A stretch of DNA of 46,301 nt from Thecaphora thlaspeos (lineage: Eukaryota; Basidiomycota; Ustilaginomycetes; Urocystidales; Glomosporiaceae), in NCBI GenBank assembly GCA_900291925.1, contig UWYS01000024.1, forward strand, positions 1 through 46,301, in the 5' to 3' direction. The first letter of the stretch is position 1, and every line of letters begins with the position of its first letter. A program made the translations under genes and the position numbers. The notes under the pieces were generated by a model, which was not told where the DNA came from, made no database searches, and saw only the letters and a list, made by a program, of their open reading frames with translations. Positions 10,141-22,392 of the stretch are shown in pieces.

Positions 10141-11182
10141 TCTCCCTGGGAAGCTGTCCTCCCTTTTCTACCACCATGGCACACCATCTCTCTTGTCAAT
10201 GACCATCTCCTCCTGTATTGTTATTTCCTCTCTCTGACTCCATCATTGCCAAAGTGATCTTCACTGCTCTTCTGCTGTCATGCTGCACCACACAGTCCTA
10301 CTGTCACACCACCAAGCCATCTGCAAAGAGGCAGCAAAGCTTGACAACCTTGCCACCTTCTACAACATCTTCACCTGCACCATCAAGGAGTATAACATTG
10401 CATGGGACCAGCTGTACAACATGGACAAGACAGGTATGATCATGGGCTTCTCTAGGAGGCAAAAGGTTGTTGTGCCAGTAGAAAAGAAGAACACCTTCCA
10501 CATCCAGCCTGGCAATTGAGAGTCAACAACAATCATTGAGTGTGTCAGCTTGAGTGGCCTCTTCTTGGACCCTCTCATCATCTGGCATGGGCAGTGGCAT
10601 CACCATGGGGACCACCACCACATGGTGGGCCCAGGGCCCAACTGGCATTTTGCCATCTTGCCCAAGGGCTGGACAAACAACAACCTTGCCCTTGAGTAGC
10701 TTGAGAGGGTCTTTGAGCAAGCAACAGAGCCAATGGGTGCACAAGCTGGCAAATGACACCTCCTCCTCCTTGACAGCCACACCTTGCATGTGTCCCTTGA
10801 CTTCTGCAACAAGTGCTGGGTGCTTTGGATTGTGCTGGTCTGCTTCCCTGCCCATGCTACCCACGTCATCCAGCCCCTCAATGTTGGCATCTTTGGTCCA
10901 ATCAAGAGCAATTACAGCTGCTGGGTTGCAGCAATTGGAGGGAACAAGAAGGTGGACCAGCTTCTGTTTGCCAAGTTCTACACAGAGGCTCACAATGCCA
11001 TCAGCAAGACTGCCATCCAAAAGGCCTTTGCCAATGTTGGCCTCACAGTGCTGCCAAACCCCAACAAGGTGCTCTTGCAACACTCCCTGGATACAAGCCA
11101 ACACACCTGCAGATGCCACCACAAGCCATCGAGGGACCCTACATGGAGACACCGACAACTCTGCATCGCTTTGACCACCTAG
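10115..11182 (+). mobile_element. CpG desert B: decayed pogo-type transposon
   Basis: From 10141 to 11129 only one CG occurs (10864). A single reading frame from 10280 to the stop at 11180 encodes a DDE transposase of the pogo/Fot1/Tigger kind. Visible are YNMDKTG (first Asp), LLLDSHTLHVS (second Asp) and THVIQPLNVGIFGPIKSNY (third position changed from Asp to Asn). Three stops interrupt that frame: TGA 10517, TAG 10697 and TGA 10754. The first replaces an Arg expected from the paralogue at 33219-32845, which fits CGA to TGA. No terminal inverted repeats were found. The copy is inactive. Confidence 0.75.
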
Positions 11183-12168
11183 TGGCTCGGCGTTGTGTGC
11201 TGCCTCGAGGCCGACGCGGCCTCGGCCTCGCTTGACTAGCACTGCGGCTGAGGTGATCGATGTCTATTCGAACGGGCCGAGGCGCGCGAGCAAGTCTAAT
11301 TGACAGGGTTTACAGGGCTGCTGCCATGACTTGCCCGGCCACACCACCACTTGGCTGCTGGCACGCCTGTTTGCTCGCCTTCTACCTCGTCATCCCCCGG
11401 CCTCCCATTGCCATCCAGCACACGCCGCCAAGCATTCCACCTCGCCATGCTTGTCGGCGCTGCGATCTCCACCATCGCAGGCCAAGCTTCCGTCGTTGAT
11501 CATCAGTCGAGGCGTTCCCAGCCACCTGCTGGCGGCCTTGGCGGCCTCGGGCGAGCCATCGTCACGTGATTACGCTCGCTTCCACCGTGTCGAGTTCCCA
11601 GAGTCGCCTCTCTTGGATGTCAGCGCAGCGCAGCGCTCGCAGTCCGCTCGTCGTTCAGTGTGCAATGCGTCTGTCTTTTCGAGAGTCCAACGAGGGCAGA
11701 GTTTACAACGAGGAATGCCTAGCCCCGCTCCTCCTTTACCTCTCTTTTGGGGCCTCTCTTTGACCCTGTCCCACCCTCCCGTCTGCCCTATCTCCATATC
11801 GTCCTCTCTCTCTTCCCCTCTGTCCCACCCAAACACCCCTCTCTAACCCTCCCTCACTCGGCGTCCTACAAAGCTCCCTCTGTAGCCGCTGCTCATGCCT
11901 TGGTCTTCCTTTTCGTTCTGCTGCCGCATTTCCTTTTTGGGTGTCTGCATGTAACCAACCCTCGCTCAGAGAGCCCTACAGGGGAAAGGAGGGAGGGGGG
12001 AAAGACTATATAGAGGCTCGGGGTAAAATCGGAATAAAGCGAGGTAGCAGCGGCAACAAGAAAAGAGGCAGTCCAAAGGCCAGAGGGGAACATGGAAGCG
12101 TGTGCGCGAGCGATGCGGGAGAGGGGGAGCAGGCGCAAGGGGAGAGAGAGAGGCTGACGATGAGCCGC
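11183..12168. other. Downstream flank of the Hsp70 gene
   Basis: GC-rich and pyrimidine-rich on the plus strand with normal CG content. Open frames are short, low-complexity and without recognisable domains. It contains the 3' flank of the Hsp70 gene (stop at 12169). No gene called. Confidence 0.5.
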
Positions 12169-13007
12169 TTAGCGACCGCCGAAGGCCTTTTGCATGGATC
12201 GCTTGAGGCGGAGCGAGGCGCGGCGGAAGTCGTCGGCCGAGGCGTCCTGGACCTCGAGAACCTCGAGAGCCTTGGCGAGCTCCTGCTCGACCTGGATCTT
12301 TGCCGGGCGCTTGATGTTGGCCGCCGGGCTCGAGATCGTCTCCTCGACGCTGTGGCAGTACGCCTCGAGGTCGTTCTTGGCGTCGTGGCGCGCGGTGAAG
12401 TCCTTGTCGGCCTTGCTGAACGTCTCGGCGTCCTTGATCATCTGCTCAATCTCCGTCGAGCTGAGACGGCCGACCGAGTTGGTGATGGTGATGTTGGCCT
12501 TGCGGCCGGTGATCTTCTCCTGCGCGCTGACCTTGAGCAGACCGTTGGCGTCAATCTCGAACGTCGTCAGCAGCTCGGCCTGGCCTCGCGGCTGCGGGGG
12601 GATGCCGGTCAGCTCGAACTCGCCGAGAAGGCGGTTGTCCTTGCACTGCGTGCGCTCGCCCTCGTAGACGGGGAAGGTGACCTGGGTCTGGTTGTCCTCG
12701 ACCGTGGTGAAGACACGCGTCTTGTTGCACGGGATCGGAGTGTTGCGGGGAACGACGACACCAAAGACGTCGCCCTGCATCGCGACACCGAGCGAGAGCG
12801 GCGCAACGTCGAGCAGGAGCAGGTCGGCGGTCTTGTCCGAGGTCTGGCCGGTGAGGACGGCGGCCTGGACGGCGGCACCGTAGGCGACGGCCTCGTCGGG
12901 GTTGATGCTCTTGTTGAGCTGGCGTCCGCCGAAGAACTCGGAGATGAGCGACTGGATTTTGGGGATACGGGTCGAGCCTCCGACAAGGACAATGTCGTCA
13001 ACCTTGT

Positions 13008-13039
<32 letters not shown>

Positions 13040-13288
13040 GCGACGGGGTCAATGGTGCCCTTGAAGGCAGCGGCGTTGATCTCCTCGAAGCGGGCACGGG
13101 TGATGTTGGCCTGGAAGTCGACGCCGTTGAAGAGCGAGTCAACCTCGACGGTGGTCTGCGTGACCGACGAGAGGGTGCGTTTGGCACGCTCGCACGCCGA
13201 TCGGAGACGGCGGGTGGCGCGCGGGTCGCCCGAGATGTCGAGCTTGTTCTTGCGCTCAAACTCCTTCTTGAAGTGGTCAAGCAGCGCA

Positions 13289-13340
<52 letters not shown>

Positions 13341-14890
13341 CGAAGACGCCTCCGGTGATGTTGAGGAGCGAGACATCGAAGGTTCCTCCTCCAAGGTCGT
13401 AGATGAGGACGTTCTTCTCGATCGCGCTCTTCGAGTCGAGACCGTAGGCGATGGCGGCGGCCGTGGGCTCGTTGATGATTCGGAGGACGTCAAGACCAGC
13501 GATGGAACCTGAGCAGGGGAAAGAGGGAATGCGAGATGCCAGAAGGGCGCGTGTGAGTCAAGTCGTCCGAGCCACTCGGGAAATGACTGGAATGCTCCCG
13601 CGACGGCGACGGAAAGCCCGCCTCTCCTGAAGACGACTCCCATCCCGTATTCCATCCTTCTCCGCGTCGATGTCCATCCACCAACAATGTTGTGCGCTCA
13701 TAAGGCCGTTCTTAGTGTTCAGTTTATCCGCACAGCTGTGAAGCCTCGGAATTAGCATGGAAGATGAAAATAATCTTTGCGCGATGCGGTCGGATCGCTG
13801 GTCGCGCGTCCCCCTCATGTACCCCGTCGCCGTTGTTCACGTCTCTCCTGCCCGTTTCCGTCGAGCGTCGTGTTCGTTGTCGTACCGTCTCTCTGCCTCT
13901 ATACGTGTGGTGATACTTACCGGCATCCTTGGTGGCGAGCCTCTGCGAGTCGTTGAAGTAGGCGGGGACAGTGACAACGGCCTTCTTGACCTCCTTGCCA
14001 ATCTTGGCCTCGGCGATCTCCTTCATCTTGACGAGGACCATCGAGGAGATCTCCTGGGGGGAGAACTGCTTGCTCTCGCCGAGGTAGTTGACCTCGATGA
14101 AGGGCGAGCCGTCCTTGTCGACGACGGTGAAGGGCCAGTGGGTCATGTCCTTCTTGACGTCCGGATCGTCGAATCGACGGCCGATGAGGCGCTTGGCGTC
14201 GAAAACTAGCGCGGTACGACAACGAGAGAAGAAAGGCTACAGGGTCAGCTGCTTGTCCTTTGTTCCCTTGTCGAGGCTAGGTCGCCGCCTGGAGAAACTC
14301 ACCAGTCTGGCGGGGGTTCATGGCGGCCTGGTTCTTGGCGGCGTCACCGATGAGACGCTCGCTCTCGGTGAAGGCGACGTACGAGGGGGTGGTGCGGTTA
14401 CCCTGGTCGTTGGCGATGATCTCGACGCGCTCGTTGACCCACCATCCTACGCAAGAGTAGGTGGTGCCAAGGTCTGTGTAAGAGAGGGTTTTGGAGAACC
14501 AGGTGTCTGGGAGTCAGTACGGCTGTGTCACTGTCGCTAAGCGATGTCCTTCCTGGCGAGACTGGCTGTTACCAGCAGACTGCCTTCCATGCCTCGGCGA
14601 TCCAGGCCAGATCGCCGCCGCCCGGACCATCGTCTGGGGCAAGCCAGCGAGCGCGATAGGACCAGAAAAGAAAGGGAAAGAGCGTGCTGCTCCTGGCCTC
14701 CCAGCGGTGCGGTGCCCTGCAAATGCGGGGAGGAGCGATCAGGCGGCCGAGGCGGCTCTCGTGGTAGGAGCCCGCCTTGGCTCAGAGCGGGCGAGCGTGA
14801 TTTCACCGTGTTGACCAGATACGCACCAATGCCGATGGCGCCCTGGTAGACGGTCTCATCGACGGGGGTAGTGGGGACCTCGCTAGACAT
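12169..14890 (-). CDS. SSB1: SSB-type cytosolic Hsp70 (ribosome-associated chaperone)
   Basis: Four exons join in frame to 619 residues: 14890-14827, 14473-14303, 14205-13921 and 13508-12169, all with GT..AG introns (353, 97 and 412 bp). The start [20 protein letters not shown] leads directly into DLGTTYS (residue 22 on). Further signatures are [42 protein letters not shown] and [13 protein letters not shown]. The substrate-binding part includes VFPVY-like [18 protein letters not shown]. The protein ends [11 protein letters not shown] and lacks both an EEVD tail and an HDEL signal, as expected of Ssb and unlike Ssa or BiP; 613 residues is usual in yeast Ssb. Ssb binds nascent chains at the ribosome exit with the RAC complex. 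It is transcribed divergently from MRP4 across 766 bp. Confidence 0.93.
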
Positions 14891-15656
14891 GATGTGTGAT
14901 GAAGAGGGGGAGGAAGGGGTGATGGAGGGAAGGGATGATGGATGGTGCGCAAGAAAGGAGAGCAACAACGCGAGCCATTCACCGCTGCCTCGCTGGCTCG
15001 CTGGCTGGGCGGGGCTGGCGAAGCCCACCGAGACGAGAGAGAAAAAAACTCTGCTGCTGCTGCTGCCAGGACGGCGGCGGGCGCTTGGCCGTTCTTGCAG
15101 GGACAGCCCGACTCTCGCCCTGTGGCGCACGGGCCACCCCCACCCGCTGGCCCCCCAGCTTGCTCGCCATCGACATCAAGGCCGACGCTGGCTCCAAGCC
15201 CTTGCTAGTCGTGGTGCTTTGCAGGGCGATGCCCGCCTCCTTGGCCGCCACACAGATTGCGTCGGACGTTTCGAAGAGCGCAGCCAGCGAGATTCCAGGC
15301 TGGGCGCCGCTCGCGAGCAGCCGGCGAAAATTTCTTCTTGCAGCAGGCCCGTCGTGCTCGCCGGCGCGCCTCTGTGGCTGCGGCATAGGACGCGGCCTTG
15401 TTGAGCTGAGGGCGGACCCCCGCTTTATCGTGCGATATCTTGGGCCGACCCTGGCTCGGCTCCGTTAGTTCGGGCGAGGCTGAGGGAAGCTGTTTGCGAT
15501 CGCGCCTTGGCCCACCAGCGACCTGACACCATCTATCTTGCATCTTCCCAATCTTGCTCGTCGCCCAGCACCGCTGCCACCTCGCTGCCACCTCGCTGCT
15601 ACCATCCATCCTCCACCCGCCTCCACCGCTAGTCTTATCCACAGACTACCGGGACC
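14891..15656. promoter_or_regulatory. Divergent promoter region, Hsp70 (-) and MRP4 (+)
   Basis: This is the only DNA between the two start codons, so it must hold both promoters. The Hsp70 side is pyrimidine-rich on its coding strand (14891-14935), and a CTG-repeat run lies at 15051-15066. No TATA box or heat-shock element array was evident by eye. Confidence 0.6.
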
Positions 15657-16902
15657 ATGGCGAGCCCTGTCGCCACCACATCGCGCTCCGTCCTGGGTGT
15701 CGCCGTTCGAGGGCGACGCTCCAACCACCTCGAACGCCTCTCCACCACATCCACCGCCGCCTCCAACCAAGGTTTCTGGGACGTTCCGGCGCCACCGGCC
15801 TCCGGTTCCAACGCCGCTGCCGATGCTCCCCTCACACCACCGCCCACACCCGCACCCGTCATCGACCTCAGCGCCGCCTTCACCGGCGCAGCTCAGTCTC
15901 TTAATGCCTCGGCGCCATCCTCAGCGACAGGCCAAGGTTGCGCCTTTTCCTCCTCCGCCGCCGTTCCATCATCGCCAGCAGGGGCCGACGTGGATCCCGA
16001 CGCGGCCGAGTTCGAGCGTCGCCGTCTGACGCGCACCATGATGGCGCAGCTCTCATCGCTTGGCAGTACCCAGACGCGCAACAACTCGTTCCGGCCGCAC
16101 CAGATGCGTCTCAACCCCGTCACCGCACAGCAGCTCACGCTCAACCACCTCGTCGCATCGACGGCGCAGATCGGACACAGCCTCTCGTCGCTCAAGCAGG
16201 CGAACCAGCCCTACGTCTACGGCACCCGCCACGACGTCGCCATCTTTGACCTCGAGCGCGCCACGCTCCCCGCCCTCCGCCGTGCCGCCAACGTCGTCCG
16301 CGAAGTGGCCGAGCGCGACGGCGTCATCCTCTTTGTCGGCACGCGGCCGGGACAGCAGGCGAGCGTGCTCCAGGCGTGCAAGCGTCTCGGCGCCAACGGC
16401 TACCACGTCACCGCGGAACGCTGGATGCCCGGTGTGATCACCAACGCCTCGAAGCTCCTCTCGCCCGCCATCCTCTTGTCGATGAAGACGGCTGACGAGG
16501 CGACGCAAGCCATCGGCTTGAGCAAGCTCGCCACCCAGCACTACCAGCCGGACCTGCTCGTCATCCTCAACCCCATCGAGAACGCCTACGCCATCCGCGA
16601 AGCGACGCAGGCAAACATCCCTACCATCGCCATTACCGACTCGGACGTCGACCCGCGCAGCGTCACCTACGCCATTCCCGCCAACGACGACAGCCTGCGC
16701 ACCGTCGAGCTCGTCGTTGGCGTGCTCAGCAAGGCCGGAGAAGAGGGCATCAGGACCCGGAAGAAGAAGCTTGACCAGGCCGAAAAGGTCGAGAGGAAGC
16801 TCGCCAGGAGGCTCGGCAACACCCACGTCGGAGAGGAGAGCGCCAACTTTGACCCCAGGCGCAGGAGGCAATCCGGCGCCGCCGACTTTAGGCGGTACCA
16901 CT

Positions 16903-16904
<2 letters not shown>
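15657..16904 (+). CDS. MRP4: Mitochondrial small-subunit ribosomal protein uS2m
   Basis: A single exon of 415 residues with start context GGGACCATGG. The conserved uS2 domain occupies about 155-365. It includes LNPVTAQQLTLNHLVASTAQ, NQPYVYGTRHDVAIFDLE (the uS2 signature), GVILFVGTRPGQQASVLQAC, RWMPGVITNASKLL and DLLVILNPIENAYAIREATQ. The central helical insertion typical of bacterial S2 is reduced. The first 40 residues are rich in Arg, Ser and Ala, consistent with a mitochondrial import signal, and about 45-120 is a Pro/Ala/Ser-rich extension. The C-terminus is basic (RKKKLDQAEKVERKLARR). It is a structural part of the mitoribosome small subunit. It converges on the Ste6-like gene 311 bp downstream. 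Confidence 0.92.

Positions 16905-16931
<27 letters not shown>
16903..16931 (+). repeat. CAG trinucleotide run just past the MRP4 stop
   Basis: About nine CAG units begin at the TAG stop of MRP4 and end in a CGGCAG variant. If transcribed, it lies in the MRP4 3' UTR. Length variation between strains is likely for such a run. Confidence 0.9.
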
Positions 16932-16933
<2 letters not shown>

Positions 16934-17215
16934 GCAGTGCGACGAGGTTTTGGTGGGCGGGAAGAAGAAAAGAAGGATTTTGTAGGACTTAGCAATACCA
17001 CCGACGTCGTGTGATCTAGCTCGCAATCTGTACGGTCTCGATCGCGGTCCGTGCCACGTACCGAGTCTAGCCTGCCCTGCACGGCCTCAGGCGTCTGTCG
17101 TCACTACATCAACCATCGCCATTGCCACCATCGCCGCAAGAGATAAAAGCGGGATGGATTCCCATACGAAAGAGCACAAAAGAGAGAAAAGGAAACACAC
17201 GTCGACGTCCTCATA
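16932..17215. other. Convergent 3' intergenic region, MRP4 and Ste6-like gene
   Basis: This short tail-to-tail gap must contain both polyadenylation regions. The plus strand near 17145 (GAGATAAAAGC) and the A-rich stretch 17171-17196 are the most AT-rich parts. No gene. Confidence 0.5.
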
Positions 17216-20200
17216 CTAGCCGCTGCTCCACTCTCCACCCCTAGCCAGAGTCGCAAAGACGCCCTTCCTATCCTGTACCAACTCACTCCAAGCACCCTGC
17301 TGCACCACTTTACCACCTTGCAGCACCAAGATCCTATCGCATCTCTTCATCATCTCTACGTTATGCGTGACGACGAGGGTGAGGATACCTCTGTTTCTCG
17401 TTTCGCCTTGCATCAGAGTGTTGATGACTGCCTGTTGGTTGTTGACGTCTAGGGCAGAGGTACACTCGTCCAGGATCAAGATGCGCGCTCTCGTTCGCAT
17501 CAATGCGCGTGCGATGGCAAGACGTTGTCCCTGTCCGCCCGAAATCTGTCCACCGCTTTCACCTATCGTCGTATCGTAGCCGCGTGCGAGGGAGTCGATG
17601 AAATCGTCCACGTTGGCTTGACGCGCGCTCGTCTTGATGCGTTGCATGGTCGTTTCATCAATGGTGGAGGAGGACGAGCTCGGAACCGCATCGTAGACCG
17701 TAGCGTTGCTACCGTATAGGATGTTTTCACCGATCGACATGTCGAATAGGTTGGGATGTTGCGAGACGATCGAGATGTGTTCCCTCAACCAGGTCGTATC
17801 GAAATCCTCTAGCCGTCGACCATCGATGTAGATCGAGCCGGACACAGGCTCGTACAGACGCTGCACGAGCGACGTGATGGTAGACTTGCCGCTCCCTGAA
17901 CCGCCCACTACGGCGACGCATTCGCCAGGATGCAGCGTAAACGTCGTACCTTGCAGTACCTTGACGTCCGCTCGGCTGGGATAGCTAAAGCAGACATCTT
18001 CGAAGCGTACTGTCCCGTCGACGATAGGTTTGAGCGTCCCGTGCGTCTCGGAGGTGACGTCCGGTAGACCGAGCAGTCGATCAAGGTCGACCGTAGCCCT
18101 CATAGCCTTGGACAGATTCGGCAGCGAGTCCATGGCGTGAGCCGCAAACGTCACGGCAAAGATGATGAGGTTGAACACCTGCATCATCCTCTGAAAGTCG
18201 TACAGCCCTCGCGAGACCAGGACGGCACCCACGTAGAACATCAACGCCTCTGCGACGTACGTCAACGCCTGACCCAGTCCGAAGCCGAGTCCGGTGAAAG
18301 CGGCCGCTCTCATCCCACACCGCTGCGCCTCTCGCACGGCGTAGGCAAAGTTGCGTTGAAACACCGGCTCGAACGACATGGCGCGGATGGCGCGCACGTT
18401 CGAGACCATGTCGTAGAAGCGCTTGCCCACCTCTTCGCGCTTGAGCTTGTTGCGACCCTCGTATCGCACCACGGCGCGGTTCTGCGCCCAGATGCACAGG
18501 AAGAAGACCGGAGCGATCGCCATGCCGGCCAACGTCAGCTGCCAGCCGACGACGACGGCCCAGACAAGCCCAAGCCCGACCATGGCGATGATCAGCGCTA
18601 CCTGTCCGACGATCGAGGCGATCAGGTTGCGTGCGTCGTCGGCGTCCTTAACGATACGGGTGCACAGGTTGCCTGTCGAGCTTTCGGGACGGTCGAAAAA
18701 GGTACGGTCCTGACCGAGAATCTTGCGATAAGCTTTGGTACGCATGTCACGCACCCACCGGTCGGCCAGGAGGTGGAGGGTCAAGGTCCGCACGAAGCCC
18801 ACCAGGCCGTCCAGCACAGCGATGAGGAGCACCAGGAGCGAGTACCGCAGCACGACGGGTCCCGCGTGCGTCTGACCCATTGTGTTGAGCAGCAGAGCTA
18901 GAAGGTACGAGAAGCACGGCGTCAACGTACCCCCGATGGCGCTGGCGAGCAAGCCGATAAAGAGGACGAAGCGGTTCGGCAGCGTCCGCCAGACGATAGC
19001 GAGCACCTGCCGCACGGCTGGGTCTCCGCGCAACGCGAGCGCCGCATCGTCCTCCTCCCTCTGCGTCAGGACCGTCACCTGCTCGAGGCCGTAGCCGGAC
19101 ACGGCAGCCTGCTGGAGCTCCTTTTCCTCCCAGCGTCGTCGGTCGCGTCGGCCCGTCGAAGGCAGCAGGCGTCTCTGACTCGCCGTCAGACCGGTAGCCT
19201 CTAAGCGGACGGCGTCGTCGAGGTATCCCTGGGCCGCCCGCATCTCGGTGAGACGGAGGGGCTTGAGACGGTCGTTGTGGTGAGGGTTCTGCTGTTGCAG
19301 GGCTTCCGACCGGCTGCGGAGGAAGGCAGCCACGAGGGCAGACGACGCATTGTCCTGCTTGGCGGCATCGTCGGCGGAGGCGTGGAGTCCAAGCAGCGGA
19401 AGGGCACTCATGCGCGCCGTCCGTCTGTGCTGTCCCCGCGCCCATTCTTGCTGTTGCGACAGGCTCGCATCCAACGCACGCTGCGCCCGTCCATCGAGGC
19501 CGGTCGGGCTCCACGGCGAGGGTGCTTCATCCGTGGCAGGTTGCGCGTTGGCAGCCGTCTCCGCCTGCTGCTGCTGCTGCTGTTGCATATCGAGAAGAGC
19601 GCGGAGGCGTCCGTCAACGCTGCGTTCCAGCTGGTTACGGTATCCATGCTCGGCAACGCGTCCCTGCTCCATGAAGTAGACAAAGTCATCGTCCGAGACC
19701 TGCGAGAGGTCGTGGGTGATGACAATGGTCGTCTTGCCGCGCCTCCACCGCTTGATGGCCTCGTGGACCAGCATGCGCGACGTCGGATCGAGCGCCGACG
19801 TTGCCTCGTCGAGGATCAGGATGGTCGGATCGCGCACGCGCGCCCGGGCGATGGCTAGGCGCTGCTTCTGCCCTCCGCTGAGGCTGGCTCCATTCTGCCC
19901 CAGCTTGGTATCGTAGCCCTCGGGAAGGTCGCGGATGAAGTCGTGAAGAAGCGCTACGCGGCACGCTGCTTGTACCTCTGCGCGAGAGAGAAGGGGGACA
20001 TTGTGGCTGCTGCTCTCCGCCTGCTGCTGCTGTCCATGCTGGCCTCCCTCGAGAGCGCGGCGTCGTTCGGCAGGCGAGCCGACAAGACCGAGGGCGACGT
20101 TGTCGTGGATGCTGAGGTCAAAGATGATCGGCGCCTGGCTGACCGCTGCGATGTGCTCCTTGCACCACTCCGGGTCGAGGAACGCGAGCATCTGGTCGTC

Positions 20201-22392
20201 CAGCTCGATAGAACCGGCGGTGGGCTCGTAGAGCCGGAGGAGGAGCTGCGCCACCGTGCTCTTTCCGCTCCCGCTCCCTCCAACGACGTAGGTGATCTCG
20301 GCGGCCGGGAAGAACATGTCGATGTTCTGCAGGATCGGCGCTTCGGGGCGGGAAGGGTAAGTGAAGCTCACGTTGCGCAGCACGATCTCGCCCTGGCAGC
20401 TGGTGGGGCGCACTCGGCGCATCGGCTGCACCTGTCGCGGGCCGCGGCCGTAGCGGAGCTTGGGCGGCATCGTAACAGGTGGCGACCCGAGTTTGTCGCC
20501 GCGGCTGGTGAGAGGAGCGGGATGGGGGATCGACTCGAGCGATAAAGGGACCGCCTTGGCTCCTCTCCTCTTTGCAGCGGCGGCGGAGGAGACGATGGCC
20601 CTCGGAAGGGCAGTGAAAGTCTCGTCCTTTTCCGTGAGGAACGGCGTCATCGGGATCGACTCTATCGTGTCCGTCCCGGAGTTGTACTTGCCGTCCTTGA
20701 AGCTGGTCGAGGATGATGTCGAGACGATGGAGTGTGTTGGGGCGGCAGAGGGGAGTGATGCGGATGATGTTGGTGAGGCGGTGGATCGCGACTCGTCGGG
20801 CGGTGTGTCGATCAGCTTCTCCATGTTGGCCGCACCGATCTTGCCCTTCTCGATCCAATTGAGGCTCTCGACGACCGATACGAGCTCGCCTGCGACGAGT
20901 ATGCAAGAGAAGAAGACCGACATGACGGTTCCTGCGCCCATCTTGCCCTTCTGGACGAGGTGCGAGCCGTACCAGAAGCCCTGGACGAACATGGCGAGCG
21001 AGAGCGTCGAGCTGATGCCGAAGCGCAAGGCCCAGATGAGGATGAGCTTGCGGTAGGCGCGGCTGCCCTGCTCCAGCAGCGCGGCGAAGCGGTGCCGCTC
21101 CTTCGTCTCGGCATTGAACGCCTTGACCGTGTTGATGGCGATGACTGTCCGTTCCACCAGCCCGGAAGCCTGGGCGGTCGTCTTGCGTTCGCGCTGGAGC
21201 AAGGGTGCGGCAAAAACCTCGCAAATGATGGTGACAATGATGCTGACCGGAATCGCAGCGAGGATGACGAGCGACAGGTCCCAGCTCGAGACGAAGGCGA
21301 GCGCCAGCCCCGAGATGCACGTCGCCAAACTCTGGACCAGCTCGCCAGAGATGCGCGAGGTGGCCATCCGAACGTCGTCAATCTCGCTAAGGGTAGTCGA
21401 AAGGAGGGAATGGGAAAGCAAAAGCCGACTTTGTCAGCGGCCTATGAGCGCCGTCTGTCACGGATCTTGGAGCACCGTTCTACTCACCGGACGAACTTGG
21501 CCATGAGCCCGCCGGATCCGATCCCACCTGGCTCGCCATCCATCGCCTCCTCGTCTTCCTCCCCGTCCTTGTCCATGCCCATCCCCGTATCGAACCAAGC
21601 CATCTTCTTGGCCGCGACCGCTTCAAACACCCGCGTCCTCAGGCGCTGGGCGACGCGCTCGCCGATGCAGACCCATGTTGAGATCATGAGCGTGCTGGAG
21701 ATCATCGTGGCGGCGGCGAGGCCGAGGAGGATGTAGACGGTGTGGAGGACGTCGTGCAGCAGCTTGTCCTTGTCAGCCTGGTCGATGGCGCTGGACGGTA
21801 AGCCTTGCGGATTGTAGGCGACGAAGGCGTCGAACGCCTTGCCTATCACCTTGGCCATCATGGTTGGAACCACGCCGCCTGCGATGGACAGCAGAATACC
21901 GGGAAGAGCGAGAAAAACAGCATCGCGCAACGTTAGCTGCGAGTAAACGCGCCAGAGCGTCGGCTTGATCGTCCGCCCGCCATCGGACGCTGTCTCTGTC
22001 GCTGCTGGTGGAACTGAAGCCGCTGCTGATGATGGTAATGGTGGTGCAGTGGCTTTAGTGGTGTGGTCGCTGCCGAGCGCTACGGAAGGCGTGTATTTGG
22101 GAGGCGCAGACAGCCTCTCCGGCGAAGGAGCGAGCGGGCGCACCGATCGTGCTGCTGCTGTATATGACTGTTTCCTCGGCGTGACGAAAGGATCTGTCGG
22201 TGAGCACGATGCGGGCGAGGATAAAGGACGCGGTGCTATCTGTGGCAAGCGGCTGCTGGACCAGGCATTGGCGCGATCGACGTTGATGGGTAGCGGCCTC
22301 GAGGTGCCGGCTGCTGCGGCTGGTCTGGCGATCTGAGGCCAGTCTCCGTCGTGGTAGTGAGAGCTCTTCTGTCGTTGAGGCTGGCGCGACAT
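17216..22392 (-). CDS. STE6: Ste6-type full ABC exporter (a-factor-like pheromone transporter)
   Basis: Two exons (22392-21488 and 21386-17216) separated by a 101-bp intron give 1691 residues. I chose the ATG at 22392, the last Met before the conserved region; an upstream in-frame Met at 22578 is less likely. The architecture is TMD1-NBD1-TMD2-NBD2. NBD1 has Walker A GGSGSGKST (about 671), signature LSGGQKQ (about 804) and Walker B ILILDEATSALD (about 825). NBD2 has GGSGSGKST (about 1463), ISGGQGQ (about 1583) and ILILDECTSALD (about 1604). The DECTSALD wording and the final MMKRCDRILVLQGGKVV resemble yeast Ste6 more than drug-efflux P-glycoproteins. The linker is long, with a polyglutamine run, and a Ser-rich insert precedes NBD1. 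Ste6 exports farnesylated mating pheromone across the plasma membrane. Three ACAAAGGG elements upstream fit pheromone control. An ABCB multidrug exporter is the alternative. Confidence 0.85.

Noticed and set aside
11941..13512. A 523-codon plus-strand open frame
   Set aside because: It lies opposite the Hsp70 exon 4. GC-rich third positions keep the antisense frame open, and its protein is Arg/Glu/Leu-rich without a domain.
13509..14826. Intron-hosted box C/D snoRNA in the Hsp70 introns (as U14 is in vertebrate Hsc70)
   Set aside because: The 353-bp and 412-bp introns were read on the coding strand; no RTGATGA box paired with a CTGA box near the ends was seen.
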